From Verrucomicrobiota bacterium (GTDB taxonomy: Bacteria > Verrucomicrobiota > Verrucomicrobiia > Limisphaerales > JACRJZ01), in assembly GCA_016219875.1 (NCBI GenBank), contig JACRJZ010000145.1, forward strand, positions 19,233-83,232: DNA of 64,000 nt. The letters are read 5' to 3'. A program made the position numbers and the translations under genes. The notes beneath the pieces were generated by a model. That model was not told the origin of the DNA, made no database searches, and was given only the letters and a program-made list of their open reading frames with translations. Shown here piece by piece: positions 6,848 to 15,852 of the stretch (its first letter is position 1; each line of letters begins with the position of its first letter).

Positions 6848-9800
6848 ATGCGCCTCTGTTCTTCTATGCCTTGTACTCCCCGTTTGCCACCCCGCTTGGT
6901 GAACCCTGGTGAAACGGCGTGGGCTGGCCCATCCGAACGACGACCGCCCCAAGCGCGGCAGACGAAGGCGCTGTTCCAGCGCACCGAAGAGTCATCTCGG
7001 TCCACGGCTTCCGATGCAGAATCGCCCGGGCCTCGCGGCGTCTCGGCAAAGCGCCGCCATGGTCAGATACCGGTCCAAATCGTGCGGCGCTCTGCCGAGC
7101 CGCCGCCGCAGAGTTTTGCCATTGGCTCGCTGATCGGCTGTCTGCTCGCGGGCGCATGGCTTGCCCCAGAGTCCCTCGCCGCCTCCGCCTTGAAGTGGGA
7201 ACAGCATCACGGCTCCCGCGTCGCCAGGCTGGCGGTGCCCGCGACGGGCCGCCCCGGCTTCACGTTGCTGACGCCGGGACAAAGCGGCGTCTTCTTCACC
7301 AACCAGCTTTCCTACGAACGCTCGCTCACGAACCAAAACCTCCTCAACGGGGCCGGTGTTTGCGCCGGTGACTTCGACGGCGACGGCTGGGTGGACGTTT
7401 ACTTCTGCAACCTCGAAGGCGCGAACGGCCTGTTCCGAAATCTTGGCGATTGGAAGTTTCAGAACGTGACGGCAGCCGCCGGCGCGGCCTGCGCCCATCA
7501 AGCCTCGCGCGGCAGCGCGTTTGCCGATGTCACCGGCGATGGCTGGCCGGACCTCATCGTCACGTCGTTGAGCGGACCAAACGCTTTGCTCGTGAACGAT
7601 GGTCAGGGCCACTTCAAGGATCTCACGGCGGACGCCGGCTTGGTCCTGATGAAAGCCGGTTGCGAGAGCCTGGCGTTGGCCGACATCGACGGCAACGGTA
7701 CCCTCGACCTCTACATCGCCAACAATGGTGACAACTCCGTCCTCCGCAGCGGTGGCTCGATCTCGGTCCGCATGGTCGGCGGCAAGCCCCAGGTCGTGGG
7801 CCGCGCGGCGCTCCGAATGAAGATCGTGGACGGACAACTCATGGAGTTTGGCGTGCCGGACGTGCTGTATCTGAATGACGGCCAAGGCCGGTTCACCGCT
7901 GCTTCCTGGACCGACGGCACATTCCTGAGCGAAGACGGCCAGCCGCTCAAGGACGTGCCGCGCGATCTGGGCCTAACGGCGGCGTTCCGCGACCTCAATG
8001 GAGACGGCTTCCCCGATCTCTACGTCTGCAACGATTTTCAGACGCCCGACCGCATCTGGCTGAACGACGGCCACGGTCGCTTCCGGGCCATGCCCGACCT
8101 CGCGCTCCGCACGACGCCGCACTTCTCCATGTGCCTCGATTTCGCCGACATCGACCGCGACGGCTTCGACGACTTCATCTGCAACGACATGCTGAGCCGC
8201 TTCCATCGCCTGCGTATGACGCAAATCGGCGCGACCAACCCGACGGCGTCGCTCGTTGGCCTGCCGATGGACCGACACCAGGAGCGCCGAAACGTGCTTC
8301 ACCTGAACCGCGGCGACGGCACCTACGCCGAGATCGCGAATTTCGCTGATGTCGCCGCCTCCGACTGGACTTGGTGCGTGGCGTTTCTCGATGTCGATCT
8401 GGACGGCCATGAGGACTTGCTGGCCGTCAACGGCCACGCCTACGACACGCAAGACCTCGACATGCACGACCGCGAACCAACCGCGCCCGGCATGTCGCCC
8501 AACATGCGCGGCGGCAAAGATCTCAAAGACTACCCGGCGCTACTGACCCCGAACTTCCTCTTCCACAACCGCCGCGACCGCACCTTCAAGGAGGTGGGCG
8601 CCGCGTGGGGCTTTAACTCCACCAACGTCTGCCACGGCCTCGCCCTCGCGGACTTCGACAATGACGGCGACCTGGACGTGGCGGTGAGTTGTCTCGGAGC
8701 GCCGCCGCTTCTCTATCGCAACGAATCCCCCGCCCCGCGCATCGCCGTGCGCCTGAAAGGCAAATCGCCCAACACCGCCGGCATCGGCGCCAAGATCACC
8801 GTGCGCGGCACGAGCGTCCCGACGCAGAGCCAGGAAATCCAGTGCGGCGGCCGCTACCTCTCCGGCGACCAGCCCATGCGCGTTTTTGCCGCCGGTTCGC
8901 TCACGAACCAACTGGCCATCGAAGTGAAATGGCGGAGCGGACTCCGCAGCGTGATCCCCAATGCCGAGGCCAACTGCCTTTACGAAATCGACGAAGCCGC
9001 CGCGCAGCCGGCTCCCGCCGCCAATCTCAAATCTCGAATTTCAGATTTGAAATTGTCCGAGGACGTCAGCGATCGCCTCGCCCACAGCCACAGCGAATCC
9101 GCGTTCAACGATCTCGAACGCCAGCCGCTTCTGCCCAAGATGCTGAGCCGGTTTGGCCCCGGTGTCGCCTGGCACGATTTGGACGGTGATGGCCACGACG
9201 AACTGATTGTCGGAGCGGGGCGCGGCGGTTCTCTGGCCGTCTTCAGGACCGACGGCAAAGGCGGATTCACGCGATGGGCCTCCCCGCTCTGGAACGCGCC
9301 CGCCCCGGACGATCTCACCGGCCTGGTGAGTTGGACGCCCGCCGCCGGACAGCGCGCGTTGTTAGCCGCAGTCTCGCGCTACGAAACCGACCCGGTCACC
9401 GCGCCCGCCGTGCTGCGATTCGACGCCGGAGCCAGCGCGCCTCAACCGGCTTTCGCCGCGGTGCCCGACTTGCTTTCGCCCGGCCCGCTCGCGGTCGCGG
9501 ACATCGACGGTGACGGCGATCTTGACCTCTTTGTCGGCGGGCGCGTAGCGCCGGGGCGTTATCCTGAGCCGGTGGCATCCAAGCTCTTCCGCAACGACGC
9601 CGGCAAGCTGGTTTCCGACGCAGCGAACAACGCGGTATTGAAGAACGCCGGCCTCGTCAGCGGCGCGGTCTTCAGCGACTTGGACGGCGACGGACTCCCC
9701 GAACTGATTCTGGCCTGCGAGTGGGGGCCGGTCCGCGTTTTCAAGAACACCGCCGGCACGTTCACCGAGATCACCGCGGCGCTCGGCCTCGACCAGTTCA

Positions 9801-10801
9801 TCGGCTGGTGGAACGGCGTCACCACGGGCGACCTGGACGGCGATGGCCACCTTGACATCATCGCTTCGAACTGGGGCTTGAACAGTTCCTACCACCAGCC
9901 CACGCCACAGCAGCCGGCGCGGAGCTACTACGGCGATTTCGACGACAACGGCGTGGTGGACTTGGTGGAAGCGGAGACGGATTGGGAAACCGGACAGATC
10001 GTGCCCCGCCGCGATCTGGCCTTATTGAGCGTCGGCTGGCCGCTGTTGCGCACCCGCTTCGCCACGCACCGGCAGTTCTCCGTCGCTGACATCAACACCG
10101 TGCTGGGCGACGCCGCGGCCAAGGCGAAACAAGTCCAGGCCACGACCCTCGCCTCAATGTTGTTCCTGAATCGCGGCGCACGCTTCGAAGCCAGACCGCT
10201 GCCGCCTGAAGCCCAGTTCGCGCCCGCCTTCGCGGTGTGCGTCGCGGACTTCGACGGCGATGGGCACGAGGACGTGTTTCTCAGCCAGAACTTTTTCTCC
10301 ATGCGCCTGGAGGAGCCGCGCCTCGACGCGGGCCGTGGCTTGTGGCTGCGCGGCGATGGTGCGGGCCAACTCACGCCCGTGCCCGGACAGATTTCCGGCG
10401 TGCTGGTTTACGGCGAACAGCGCGGCGCCGCGCTTGCGGACTTTGATGAAGACGGTCGCATCGACCTGGTGGTGTCCCAGAACAACGGCGCGACCAAGCT
10501 CTATCGCAACATGGGCGCGAAGCCCGGCCTCCGGGTCCGCCTGCAAGGCCCGCCGGCCAATCCCGCCGCCATCGGCGCGTGCGTGAGGCTCCTCTCAGGC
10601 GCGAAGCCTGGCGCGGCCCGCGAACTTCACGCCGGCTCCGGCTACTGGTCGCAAGACAGCCCCGTCCAAGTTCTCGCGGCAGCGGAGACGCCGACGAAAC
10701 TTTGGGTCCGCTGGCCCGGCGGCAAGACGACCACGACTGAGTTGCCTTCAGGCGCGCGCTCGGTGGTGGTTGAAACCAGCGGCACCGTGTCATCCCGCTG
10801 A
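6848..10801 (+). CDS. CRTAC1-like protein: two FG-GAP/VCBS propeller plus UnbV modules
   Basis: Secreted protein made of two tandem modules. Each module has many FG-GAP/VCBS calcium-binding loops (DFDGDGWVDVYF, DIDGNGTLDLYI, DLDGDGLPELIL) and ends in an ASPIC/UnbV domain (GAKITVRGTS ... SGDQPMRVFAAGS; GACVRLLSG ... SQDSPVQVLAAAE). The open frame begins at 6848, but residues 1-78 look non-coding. A GTG at 7082 directly before a signal peptide (FAIGSLIGCLLAGAWLAPESLAA) is a more likely start. Between the two modules, at 9022-9055, lies an in-frame palindrome. Extracellular calcium-binding role inferred; substrate unknown. Confidence 0.8.
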   Translation: MRLCSSMPCTPRLPPRLVNPGETAWAGPSERRPPQARQTKALFQRTEESSRSTASDAESPGPRGVSAKRRHGQIPVQIVRRSAEPPPQSFAIGSLIGCLLAGAWLAPESLAASALKWEQHHGSRVARLAVPATGRPGFTLLTPGQSGVFFTNQLSYERSLTNQNLLNGAGVCAGDFDGDGWVDVYFCNLEGANGLFRNLGDWKFQNVTAAAGAACAHQASRGSAFADVTGDGWPDLIVTSLSGPNALLVNDGQGHFKDLTADAGLVLMKAGCESLALADIDGNGTLDLYIANNGDNSVLRSGGSISVRMVGGKPQVVGRAALRMKIVDGQLMEFGVPDVLYLNDGQGRFTAASWTDGTFLSEDGQPLKDVPRDLGLTAAFRDLNGDGFPDLYVCNDFQTPDRIWLNDGHGRFRAMPDLALRTTPHFSMCLDFADIDRDGFDDFICNDMLSRFHRLRMTQIGATNPTASLVGLPMDRHQERRNVLHLNRGDGTYAEIANFADVAASDWTWCVAFLDVDLDGHEDLLAVNGHAYDTQDLDMHDREPTAPGMSPNMRGGKDLKDYPALLTPNFLFHNRRDRTFKEVGAAWGFNSTNVCHGLALADFDNDGDLDVAVSCLGAPPLLYRNESPAPRIAVRLKGKSPNTAGIGAKITVRGTSVPTQSQEIQCGGRYLSGDQPMRVFAAGSLTNQLAIEVKWRSGLRSVIPNAEANCLYEIDEAAAQPAPAANLKSRISDLKLSEDVSDRLAHSHSESAFNDLERQPLLPKMLSRFGPGVAWHDLDGDGHDELIVGAGRGGSLAVFRTDGKGGFTRWASPLWNAPAPDDLTGLVSWTPAAGQRALLAAVSRYETDPVTAPAVLRFDAGASAPQPAFAAVPDLLSPGPLAVADIDGDGDLDLFVGGRVAPGRYPEPVASKLFRNDAGKLVSDAANNAVLKNAGLVSGAVFSDLDGDGLPELILACEWGPVRVFKNTAGTFTEITAALGLDQFIGWWNGVTTGDLDGDGHLDIIASNWGLNSSYHQPTPQQPARSYYGDFDDNGVVDLVEAETDWETGQIVPRRDLALLSVGWPLLRTRFATHRQFSVADINTVLGDAAAKAKQVQATTLASMLFLNRGARFEARPLPPEAQFAPAFAVCVADFDGDGHEDVFLSQNFFSMRLEEPRLDAGRGLWLRGDGAGQLTPVPGQISGVLVYGEQRGAALADFDEDGRIDLVVSQNNGATKLYRNMGAKPGLRVRLQGPPANPAAIGACVRLLSGAKPGAARELHAGSGYWSQDSPVQVLAAAETPTKLWVRWPGGKTTTTELPSGARSVVVETSGTVSSR
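9022..9055. repeat. In-frame palindrome at the joint of the two CRTAC1 modules
   Basis: CAATCTCAAATCT and AGATTTGAAATTG form near-perfect inverted arms (one mismatch) around 8 bases. It is AT-rich compared with the surrounding GC-rich gene and sits immediately after the first UnbV domain. Confidence 0.6.
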
Positions 10802-10845
10802 GTGAAGAGTCTCAATTGCGCGTTTGCTGCACAGCCCGCTCCGCC

Positions 10846-10914
10846 GCCGGCTGAGGGCAGCCGGCCTACAAGCTCGCGACGCTCGCCCTGGTAGGCCGGG
10901 TCCCCTGACCCGGC
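10846..10914. repeat. RAYT-type REP pair (BIME), copy 1
   Basis: Inverted unit GCCGGCTGAGGGCAGCCGGC followed by CTAC, then GTAG followed by GCCGGGTCCCCTGACCCGGC: two hairpins facing each other about 20 bases apart. Located after the stop of the CRTAC1 gene. Confidence 0.85.
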
Positions 10915-11038
10915 GCTGGAGCACACGTCCCTGGCAACCGCGCACAACGGCTCTGCGTGCCTCTGAAAACTTTCCTCAATCAAAGAATCGTGTCGCTGGG
11001 TCTGCTCCCGTTACCGCATGGACCGGTGCCGCCCCAAC

Positions 11039-11108
11039 GCCGGCTGAGGGCAGCCGGCCTACAGGCTCACGACGCTCACCCTTGTAGGCCGGGTCCCCTG
11101 ACCCGGCG
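11039..11108. repeat. RAYT-type REP pair (BIME), copy 2
   Basis: Same arrangement as the copy at 10846. The gap 10802-11135 contains nothing else that I recognise. Confidence 0.85.
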
Positions 11109-11135
11109 GGCGGGCCAGCCTTGAGCAGCGCAGCC

Positions 11136-11915
11136 TCATGTTGTAGGCCGGCTGCCCTCAGCCGGCGGCTGCGTGCGGTAGCCAAGCGCTTCGTCTGCCT
11201 CCACGAGCAGCCCCGTTTCCAACAATGGCGGCGTGCCGGGAATCACACGCGGGCCACCGTCTTCCCCGTAAAAGATCTCTCCGCCGAAGGGCCATTGTTC
11301 GGGACGTTCCACCAAGCCGTAGCGAACGGGATTCAAGCACACGTATTCCCATTTGCGTTGTTCGCTTTCGGGTGTGCGGAATTTGTGATCGTGAAAGCCT
11401 TCCTGCCAGCGCCAGGTGCGTTTCAGGCGGGTGAAGGGGTGATCGGCGTCGCTGGACGTAGGCACGCCAGGTAAGGCAATCGGATCGCCGGGTGTGGGCA
11501 CCCGGCCTACAACGGCGGGCGCGCGATCCTGTAGGCCCGGTGCCCCCACCGGGCGCTTTTGTGCCCCCATCGGGCAGGGTTCACGACGTTCCAAGCCGCC
11601 CACCACGGCCTTCAGTGCCTTGATCCATTGACCGAGGCGAACCGCTTCGCGGCCTTGGTGGGCAATCAAGTGAAGATGGTCGGGCATCACCACGAAACGC
11701 CGCGGAAACCAACGGTAGCGCGTCGGGCTGTCGAGCAGAAAGACGGTCAGACGCTGGAACGTGGCGTCGTTGTCGAGGACGCGGGCACGGCCGTCCACGC
11801 AGAGAGTGAGGAGATAGGAAATGTTCCCATCGCGGTCGGGCCAGACGCGGTGCAGACGGCGCAGGCGTCGGGGCGGCGGTTCAACATCGATGTCGCGTGA
11901 GGGCGCATGGCCCAC
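11136..11915 (-). CDS. REP-associated tyrosine transposase (RAYT, Y1/HUH family)
   Basis: A 259-residue frame from a GTG at 11915. The frame stays open through the upstream repeats to 12374, but that part is repeat sequence. Hallmarks are the HUH-type motif FVVMPDHLHLIAH (HLH at about 80-82) and EYVCLNPVRYGLV, where Tyr191 is the expected catalytic tyrosine; LKRTWRWQEGFHDHKFR lies between them. The family cleaves and mobilises single-stranded REP hairpins preceded by GTAG. Here the gene is flanked on both sides by GTAG-hairpin repeats. A repeat pair lies inside it in frame (residues about 120-144), and a half-repeat supplies its C-terminus (PPAEGSRPTT). Whether it is active with the insertion is unknown. 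Confidence 0.85.
   Translation of the reverse strand: MGHAPSRDIDVEPPPRRLRRLHRVWPDRDGNISYLLTLCVDGRARVLDNDATFQRLTVFLLDSPTRYRWFPRRFVVMPDHLHLIAHQGREAVRLGQWIKALKAVVGGLERREPCPMGAQKRPVGAPGLQDRAPAVVGRVPTPGDPIALPGVPTSSDADHPFTRLKRTWRWQEGFHDHKFRTPESEQRKWEYVCLNPVRYGLVERPEQWPFGGEIFYGEDGGPRVIPGTPPLLETGLLVEADEALGYRTQPPAEGSRPTT
11142..11166. repeat. REP unit at the 3' end of the RAYT gene
   Basis: GTAG followed by GCCGGCTGCCCTCAGCCGGC. It encodes the last residues of the transposase. Confidence 0.85.
11486..11556. repeat. REP pair inside the RAYT coding sequence
   Basis: GCCGGGTGTGGGCACCCGGC-CTAC and GTAG-GCCCGGTGCCCCCACCGGGC face each other in frame. Sequence differs from the flanking REPs by compensatory changes that preserve the stems. 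Confidence 0.8.
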
Positions 11916-11920
11916 GGTCT

Positions 11921-12293
11921 TGTAGGCCGAGTCCCCTGACCCGGCGTTGGTGGTGACGTGCGATGCGCCGGCTGAGGGCAGCCGGCCTACAGGGTCGTGA
12001 TGTTCTGGCATGTAGGCCGGATCCCCTGAAACGGCGTTCGCGGGCGCGCCACCAACCTCGCCGCGTGGGGGCACGCGGCCTACAGGGTCGCGATGTTCCG
12101 GCATGTAGGCCGGGTCCCCTGAAACGGCGTTGGCGGTGTCGTGGTGCGGTGCGCCGGCTGGGGGCAGCCGGCCTACAAGGTGGTGAGGCTCTGGCATACA
12201 GGTTCGCGATACTCTGACATGTAGGCCGGGTTCCCCGACCCGGCGTTGGCGGTGGCGTGGTGCGGTGCGCCGGCTGAGGGCAGCCGGCCTACA
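11921..12293. repeat. REP/BIME array upstream of the RAYT gene
   Basis: About eight alternating units: GTAG plus GCCGGGTCCCCTGACCCGGC-like hairpins, and GCCGGCTGAGGGCAGCCGGC plus CTAC. Several carry a 'GAAACGGC' right arm that breaks the stem. Unit spacing is irregular (about 20-50 bases), unlike a CRISPR. 12294-12425 holds no gene or repeat that I can support. Confidence 0.85.
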
Positions 12294-12425
12294 GGAGAGC
12301 GGGCTTGGGGCGTTCCGTTTTTCATTCGTTTGGCTTTTTGGTCTTTCACCGCTCCACACCCGCTTCGCTGGCACGGCTCGCTCGTCCCTCGCTTCGCCAG
12401 CCTGCTCCGCGTTGGCTGTTTCTGC

Positions 12426-15320
12426 TCACTGACCTGGGGGCAGGACGGATCGGAAGCCGAGGACGTCGGCCCGGCCCCCCGTCAGGGTGCCGTCACCGCG
12501 GCTCGCCGTCCCGCATGTAACTGCGGCGTTGATCCAGCTGCCGCCCCGAAACACACGGTATAGGCCTGATGTGGGTCCACGAGGGTCAGACTGCGAACCG
12601 CTCGAATACGAGCCATACCAATCCCAGCACCACTCCCAAACATTCCCCGCAATGCCATACAACCCATACCCGTTAGCCCCAAAATACCCCACCGGACTCG
12701 TGTAGGGATAAACTCCATCGTTGAACGTCGGATGGTAGCCGCTGGTCGGACTCACATCGTACGGGAAATAAGGATTTCCTAAGCCGTGGCTGTAGTAGTT
12801 GGCCTGGCTGTGCGAGATCGTGTCCAGGTTCGACCACGGAAATCGATGTTCGTTGGCTCCGCCCCGCGCCGCCTTCTCCCACTCGGATTCGGTCGGCAAC
12901 CGGTAGCCCACATTCCACTTCACCCAACTGTTGTCCACGCTAACTTGTCCGCTTCGATACACCGTCGTCAGCGCCGCACTTGTGTAATACGCCGGTATCC
13001 GCCCTTCCTTTTCGCTCCGGGCATTACACCATTTCACACAGTCATACCAACTCACCGTCTGCACCGGGTGCGTGGCCGCTTTACCCGAACCGGCGTAGTC
13101 AAAGCTGTAGCCATGCGTAATCGCCCAGTTGTAAACGTCATCCCACAGCGCCTTCGTTACCTCATACTTGTCCATGTAAAACGCCGAGACATAAACCGAG
13201 TGGACGGGTTGTGCCCAGGTGTCGTCCAGGCTATTGCCCATCTGAAAGCTGCCGGCCGCGATCAGCACCATACCGGAGGAGGGAGGCGGGGCTTGAGTCT
13301 GAAGCGAAACTGTCGCCGGGTTGCTGGACACCCAGCCAACACGGTTCTTTGCCATCACCGTGTAGCTGCCCACCGCGCGGCTGCCCATCGTGAACTTCAT
13401 CGTCGGCCCAGTCTGGAAAGGGATGCCAATGCCATTCTGGAACCACTGGTAGGTTGGTTCCGGGCCGCCCGTAGCGCTCGCCTCCAGGGTGACGGTGGCA
13501 CCTGCCGCCGCCGTGATGCTAGCCGGGTGCCGGGTGAACACCGGTGCCGCGTCCGCGATTTCCGGCCAGTGCCAAGTCTGGATGGTGTGTTTTTCTTGCA
13601 GCAGCGTCACGCTGGGCAATTGGCCATCTGGCACGCCCACGATGGTCAGGCCCGCATTGATGGACCACTGGTCGTAGAGCGTGATCTCGCACTGCGGAGT
13701 GCCCACTTCCCACACGGCTTCAAGCGCCGGCCCGCGCCGGTAGTCCGCAGAGACCTCCGCCAGGCTATAGAGCAAAGCGGACAAACGGGGCTTCAGATAG
13801 AGGAAGGCTTCGGTGGAAAGTTGGAATTGCATGTCCAGCGGCACCGGCACGAGATCGAAACTGCCGCTGTAAGTTTCAGTTTGGCCGGCGGGCCGCCACG
13901 CCAGCCGGAACTCGCTGTTGGCGTAGGCGTCCAGACCGGTTTCAAACACCACGGCGGCTTCGGCGCTGACCTCCAGGCCCAGATCAACTCCCAATTGCAG
14001 TTCCACCCACACCGGCACCGGGCCGATGAAGCCGCCCACATAGGCGAGGGGCACCGAGATCAGTGTGGTGGTGTGATTGACGAGATCCGCCTGGGCCAAG
14101 AACTCGACCTTGGCCCGGATTTCCGCCGCGAGTTGGCTGTTGATCGAGGCGTCGAACTTCACCACTTGCCAGTCCTTGATGACGCAAGAGACTTCCGCCT
14201 TGCCTTGCAGGTCAATGGACAGGATTCCGGGAGTGATGCGCAAGTCCTCCTCGTCATCCCCATCTGTATCAAACTCCAGCGGCAACACAGAGAACTCGCT
14301 GACGTAGGAGAACGGGAGCGCGTAACCGAGTTCCACCTGCCACTTGGGAGCGGCTTTCGCGCCCGACACCGCCACAAAGGCTTCCGGGGAAAACGTCCCG
14401 TCCTTCACCAGCGCGGTGAGCGGAACATTCGTGGTGTAGGTCGTGACGGTGTGGTTGGTCGCGTTGTCCACGAGGCTCGTGATCTGCCGGTAGAAGAAAC
14501 GCGCGGGATCGTGGCTGACTAGGATGCCGCCCGTGTAGAGGCCGTGGTTGGTGCCGCTGTAGCTGAAGACGAGGAGGTTGGTTTCGAAGGTGAGGATGGT
14601 CAGGTTCGTGGTAAAGCTGGCTCCCTTGGCTTGCGCGGCTTTGGCCAGCGCGGAGTTCTTCAGCCCGGCGGGCGGCGGGAGATGGATCAGCACGTTGGTC
14701 ACCACAGGCTGGACTTCCAGCGTGAACGTCCAGGCCGAAGTCGTGGCGTTGCCCAGCACATCGGCGCACGCGAAGCTCACAACGCTGGTGGCACCGAAAT
14801 CTCCCCAGGCGTTCGTGGCGGGAAGGAATAGGAACCGGTTCGACGCCACGGTCACGCCGGGGCTGCCGTTGGTGAGCGTCAGGCCGTTGAACGTGAGGGC
14901 GAACCGATTGGTGTCCACGCCGGATTCGTCGGCCAGGTTCACCGTCATGGTGGCGAACCGGCCCACACCGATGCCGTTGGTGGCGGGGTAGCGGGAGGTG
15001 ATTGCCGGTCCCTGCGTATCGCGCGTGGCGACACGGAAGAACTGGGCACCGTCGGTGGACAAGTGCCGGAATTCCCCGATCAGGTTGGTCGGCGCGATGA
15101 AGGTGTTGGTCGCCAGTCCCCAACTGCTGCTTCCCAAGTTGGTGCTGGTGAAGATGTCGTATTGCCGGTCGGCCTCAGCCGGCCAAGCCAGGTGGACTTG
15201 AACCTGGGCGTTGGTCCTGACGGCGTCGATCAAGGTGGGCACGCCCGCAGCCAGCGCCGCCATGTTTCCCAGCCAGGTGATGAACAGAGACAACCGAATC
15301 GAAACTCGTGTGGTCTTCAT
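12426..15320 (-). CDS. Secreted Ig-like protein with C-terminal formylglycine-generating-enzyme (SUMF1) domain
   Basis: 964 residues from the ATG at 15320, chosen because it begins a signal peptide (MKTTRVSIRLSLFITWLG). Residues about 30-590 are beta-rich with Asn/Thr-rich loops. About 595-680 forms an Ig-like domain (PASITAAAGATVTLEASATG ... YQWFQNG). About 684-964 is a SUMF1/FGE-sulfatase domain: MVLIAAGSFQMGN, DKYEVTKALWDDVYNWA, YRLPTESEWEKAARGG, GNVWEWCWDWYG, RVFRGGSW. These bacterial domains often lack sulfatase-activating activity and act in other modifications or in binding. The downstream end abuts the REP array, and a second repeat pair lies upstream. Confidence 0.85.
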   Translation of the reverse strand: MKTTRVSIRLSLFITWLGNMAALAAGVPTLIDAVRTNAQVQVHLAWPAEADRQYDIFTSTNLGSSSWGLATNTFIAPTNLIGEFRHLSTDGAQFFRVATRDTQGPAITSRYPATNGIGVGRFATMTVNLADESGVDTNRFALTFNGLTLTNGSPGVTVASNRFLFLPATNAWGDFGATSVVSFACADVLGNATTSAWTFTLEVQPVVTNVLIHLPPPAGLKNSALAKAAQAKGASFTTNLTILTFETNLLVFSYSGTNHGLYTGGILVSHDPARFFYRQITSLVDNATNHTVTTYTTNVPLTALVKDGTFSPEAFVAVSGAKAAPKWQVELGYALPFSYVSEFSVLPLEFDTDGDDEEDLRITPGILSIDLQGKAEVSCVIKDWQVVKFDASINSQLAAEIRAKVEFLAQADLVNHTTTLISVPLAYVGGFIGPVPVWVELQLGVDLGLEVSAEAAVVFETGLDAYANSEFRLAWRPAGQTETYSGSFDLVPVPLDMQFQLSTEAFLYLKPRLSALLYSLAEVSADYRRGPALEAVWEVGTPQCEITLYDQWSINAGLTIVGVPDGQLPSVTLLQEKHTIQTWHWPEIADAAPVFTRHPASITAAAGATVTLEASATGGPEPTYQWFQNGIGIPFQTGPTMKFTMGSRAVGSYTVMAKNRVGWVSSNPATVSLQTQAPPPSSGMVLIAAGSFQMGNSLDDTWAQPVHSVYVSAFYMDKYEVTKALWDDVYNWAITHGYSFDYAGSGKAATHPVQTVSWYDCVKWCNARSEKEGRIPAYYTSAALTTVYRSGQVSVDNSWVKWNVGYRLPTESEWEKAARGGANEHRFPWSNLDTISHSQANYYSHGLGNPYFPYDVSPTSGYHPTFNDGVYPYTSPVGYFGANGYGLYGIAGNVWEWCWDWYGSYSSGSQSDPRGPTSGLYRVFRGGSWINAAVTCGTASRGDGTLTGGRADVLGFRSVLPPGQ

Positions 15321-15451
15321 AGATTTGCCTGCTCCAGCGTTTGACGGACTTCGCGAAGACTGTATCGGGCTGCAGGAAAATGAACAGGCGAAAGTTTGGT
15401 TCTCTGGACGGCGGGAGTGCCTCCGAAGTGTGACCGTCGTTGCTGTCAATG

Positions 15452-15520
15452 CCGGCTGAGGGCAGCCGGCCTACAAGCTCGCGACTCGCACATGTAGGCC
15501 GGGTCCCCTGACCCGGCGCT
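15452..15520. repeat. RAYT-type REP pair upstream of the FGE-domain gene
   Basis: GCCGGCTGAGGGCAGCCGGC-CTAC then GTAG-GCCGGGTCCCCTGACCCGGC. It is the only other feature in 15321-15580. Confidence 0.85.
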
Positions 15521-15580
15521 GGGCCGTCAGCCCGCGGGCTTCCCGTCTGCGCGCCAGGGAGCCTTGCGGCTGTCGTTGCC

Positions 15581-15798
15581 TTACGCAGGCTGGCTTGTGC
15601 CCGAAGCTTCGAGGGCAGAAATCAACAGGACATCGAGCACCTCGTAGGAATCTCCCGGTTGAAGACGATCAGCGTGCGTCCCGAAGGAGACACCGTGGCG
15701 AAATCTGGATGCGGCACATTCACAACCTTGCCGTCCGCTGTCCGAAGCCGGAACGGGTGATGGGCTTTCAGCTTTGCCCGCAGTGCTTCTGCCGTCAT
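15581..15798 (-). pseudogene. Small conserved hypothetical, frameshifted
   Basis: From ATG 15798 the minus strand encodes MTAEALRAKLKAHHPFRLRT, then DGKVVNVPHPDFATVSPSGRTLIVFN, and shifts frame near 15655. The other frame continues PGDSYEVLDVLLISALEA to a stop at 15581. Joined, the two halves give a protein of about 71 residues of the widespread small family with the pattern 'kPFrl...dG....v.hpdf....sGr..iv...d..evidv..I..le'. Function unknown. A single-base indel is enough to explain the break. Confidence 0.6.
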
Positions 15799-15852
15799 AG
15801 CGAGCCGACAGTACTCCCCCTCTCAGCCGGCACAAGCGGTTTCCCCGGCCAC

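Noticed and set aside
11921..12293. CRISPR-like array of regularly repeated units
   Set aside because: Units alternate orientation, spacing is uneven, spacers are partly repeated, each unit is a hairpin with GTAG, and no cas gene is near. REP/BIME explains it better.
11916..12374. N-terminal extension of the RAYT frame to 12374
   Set aside because: It is translated REP array (repeated SGDPAYMPEH segments); the transposase fold starts after 11915.
12786..14522. A 578-codon plus-strand frame opposite the FGE-domain gene
   Set aside because: Antisense shadow; the minus strand carries Ig-like and FGE motifs and a signal peptide.
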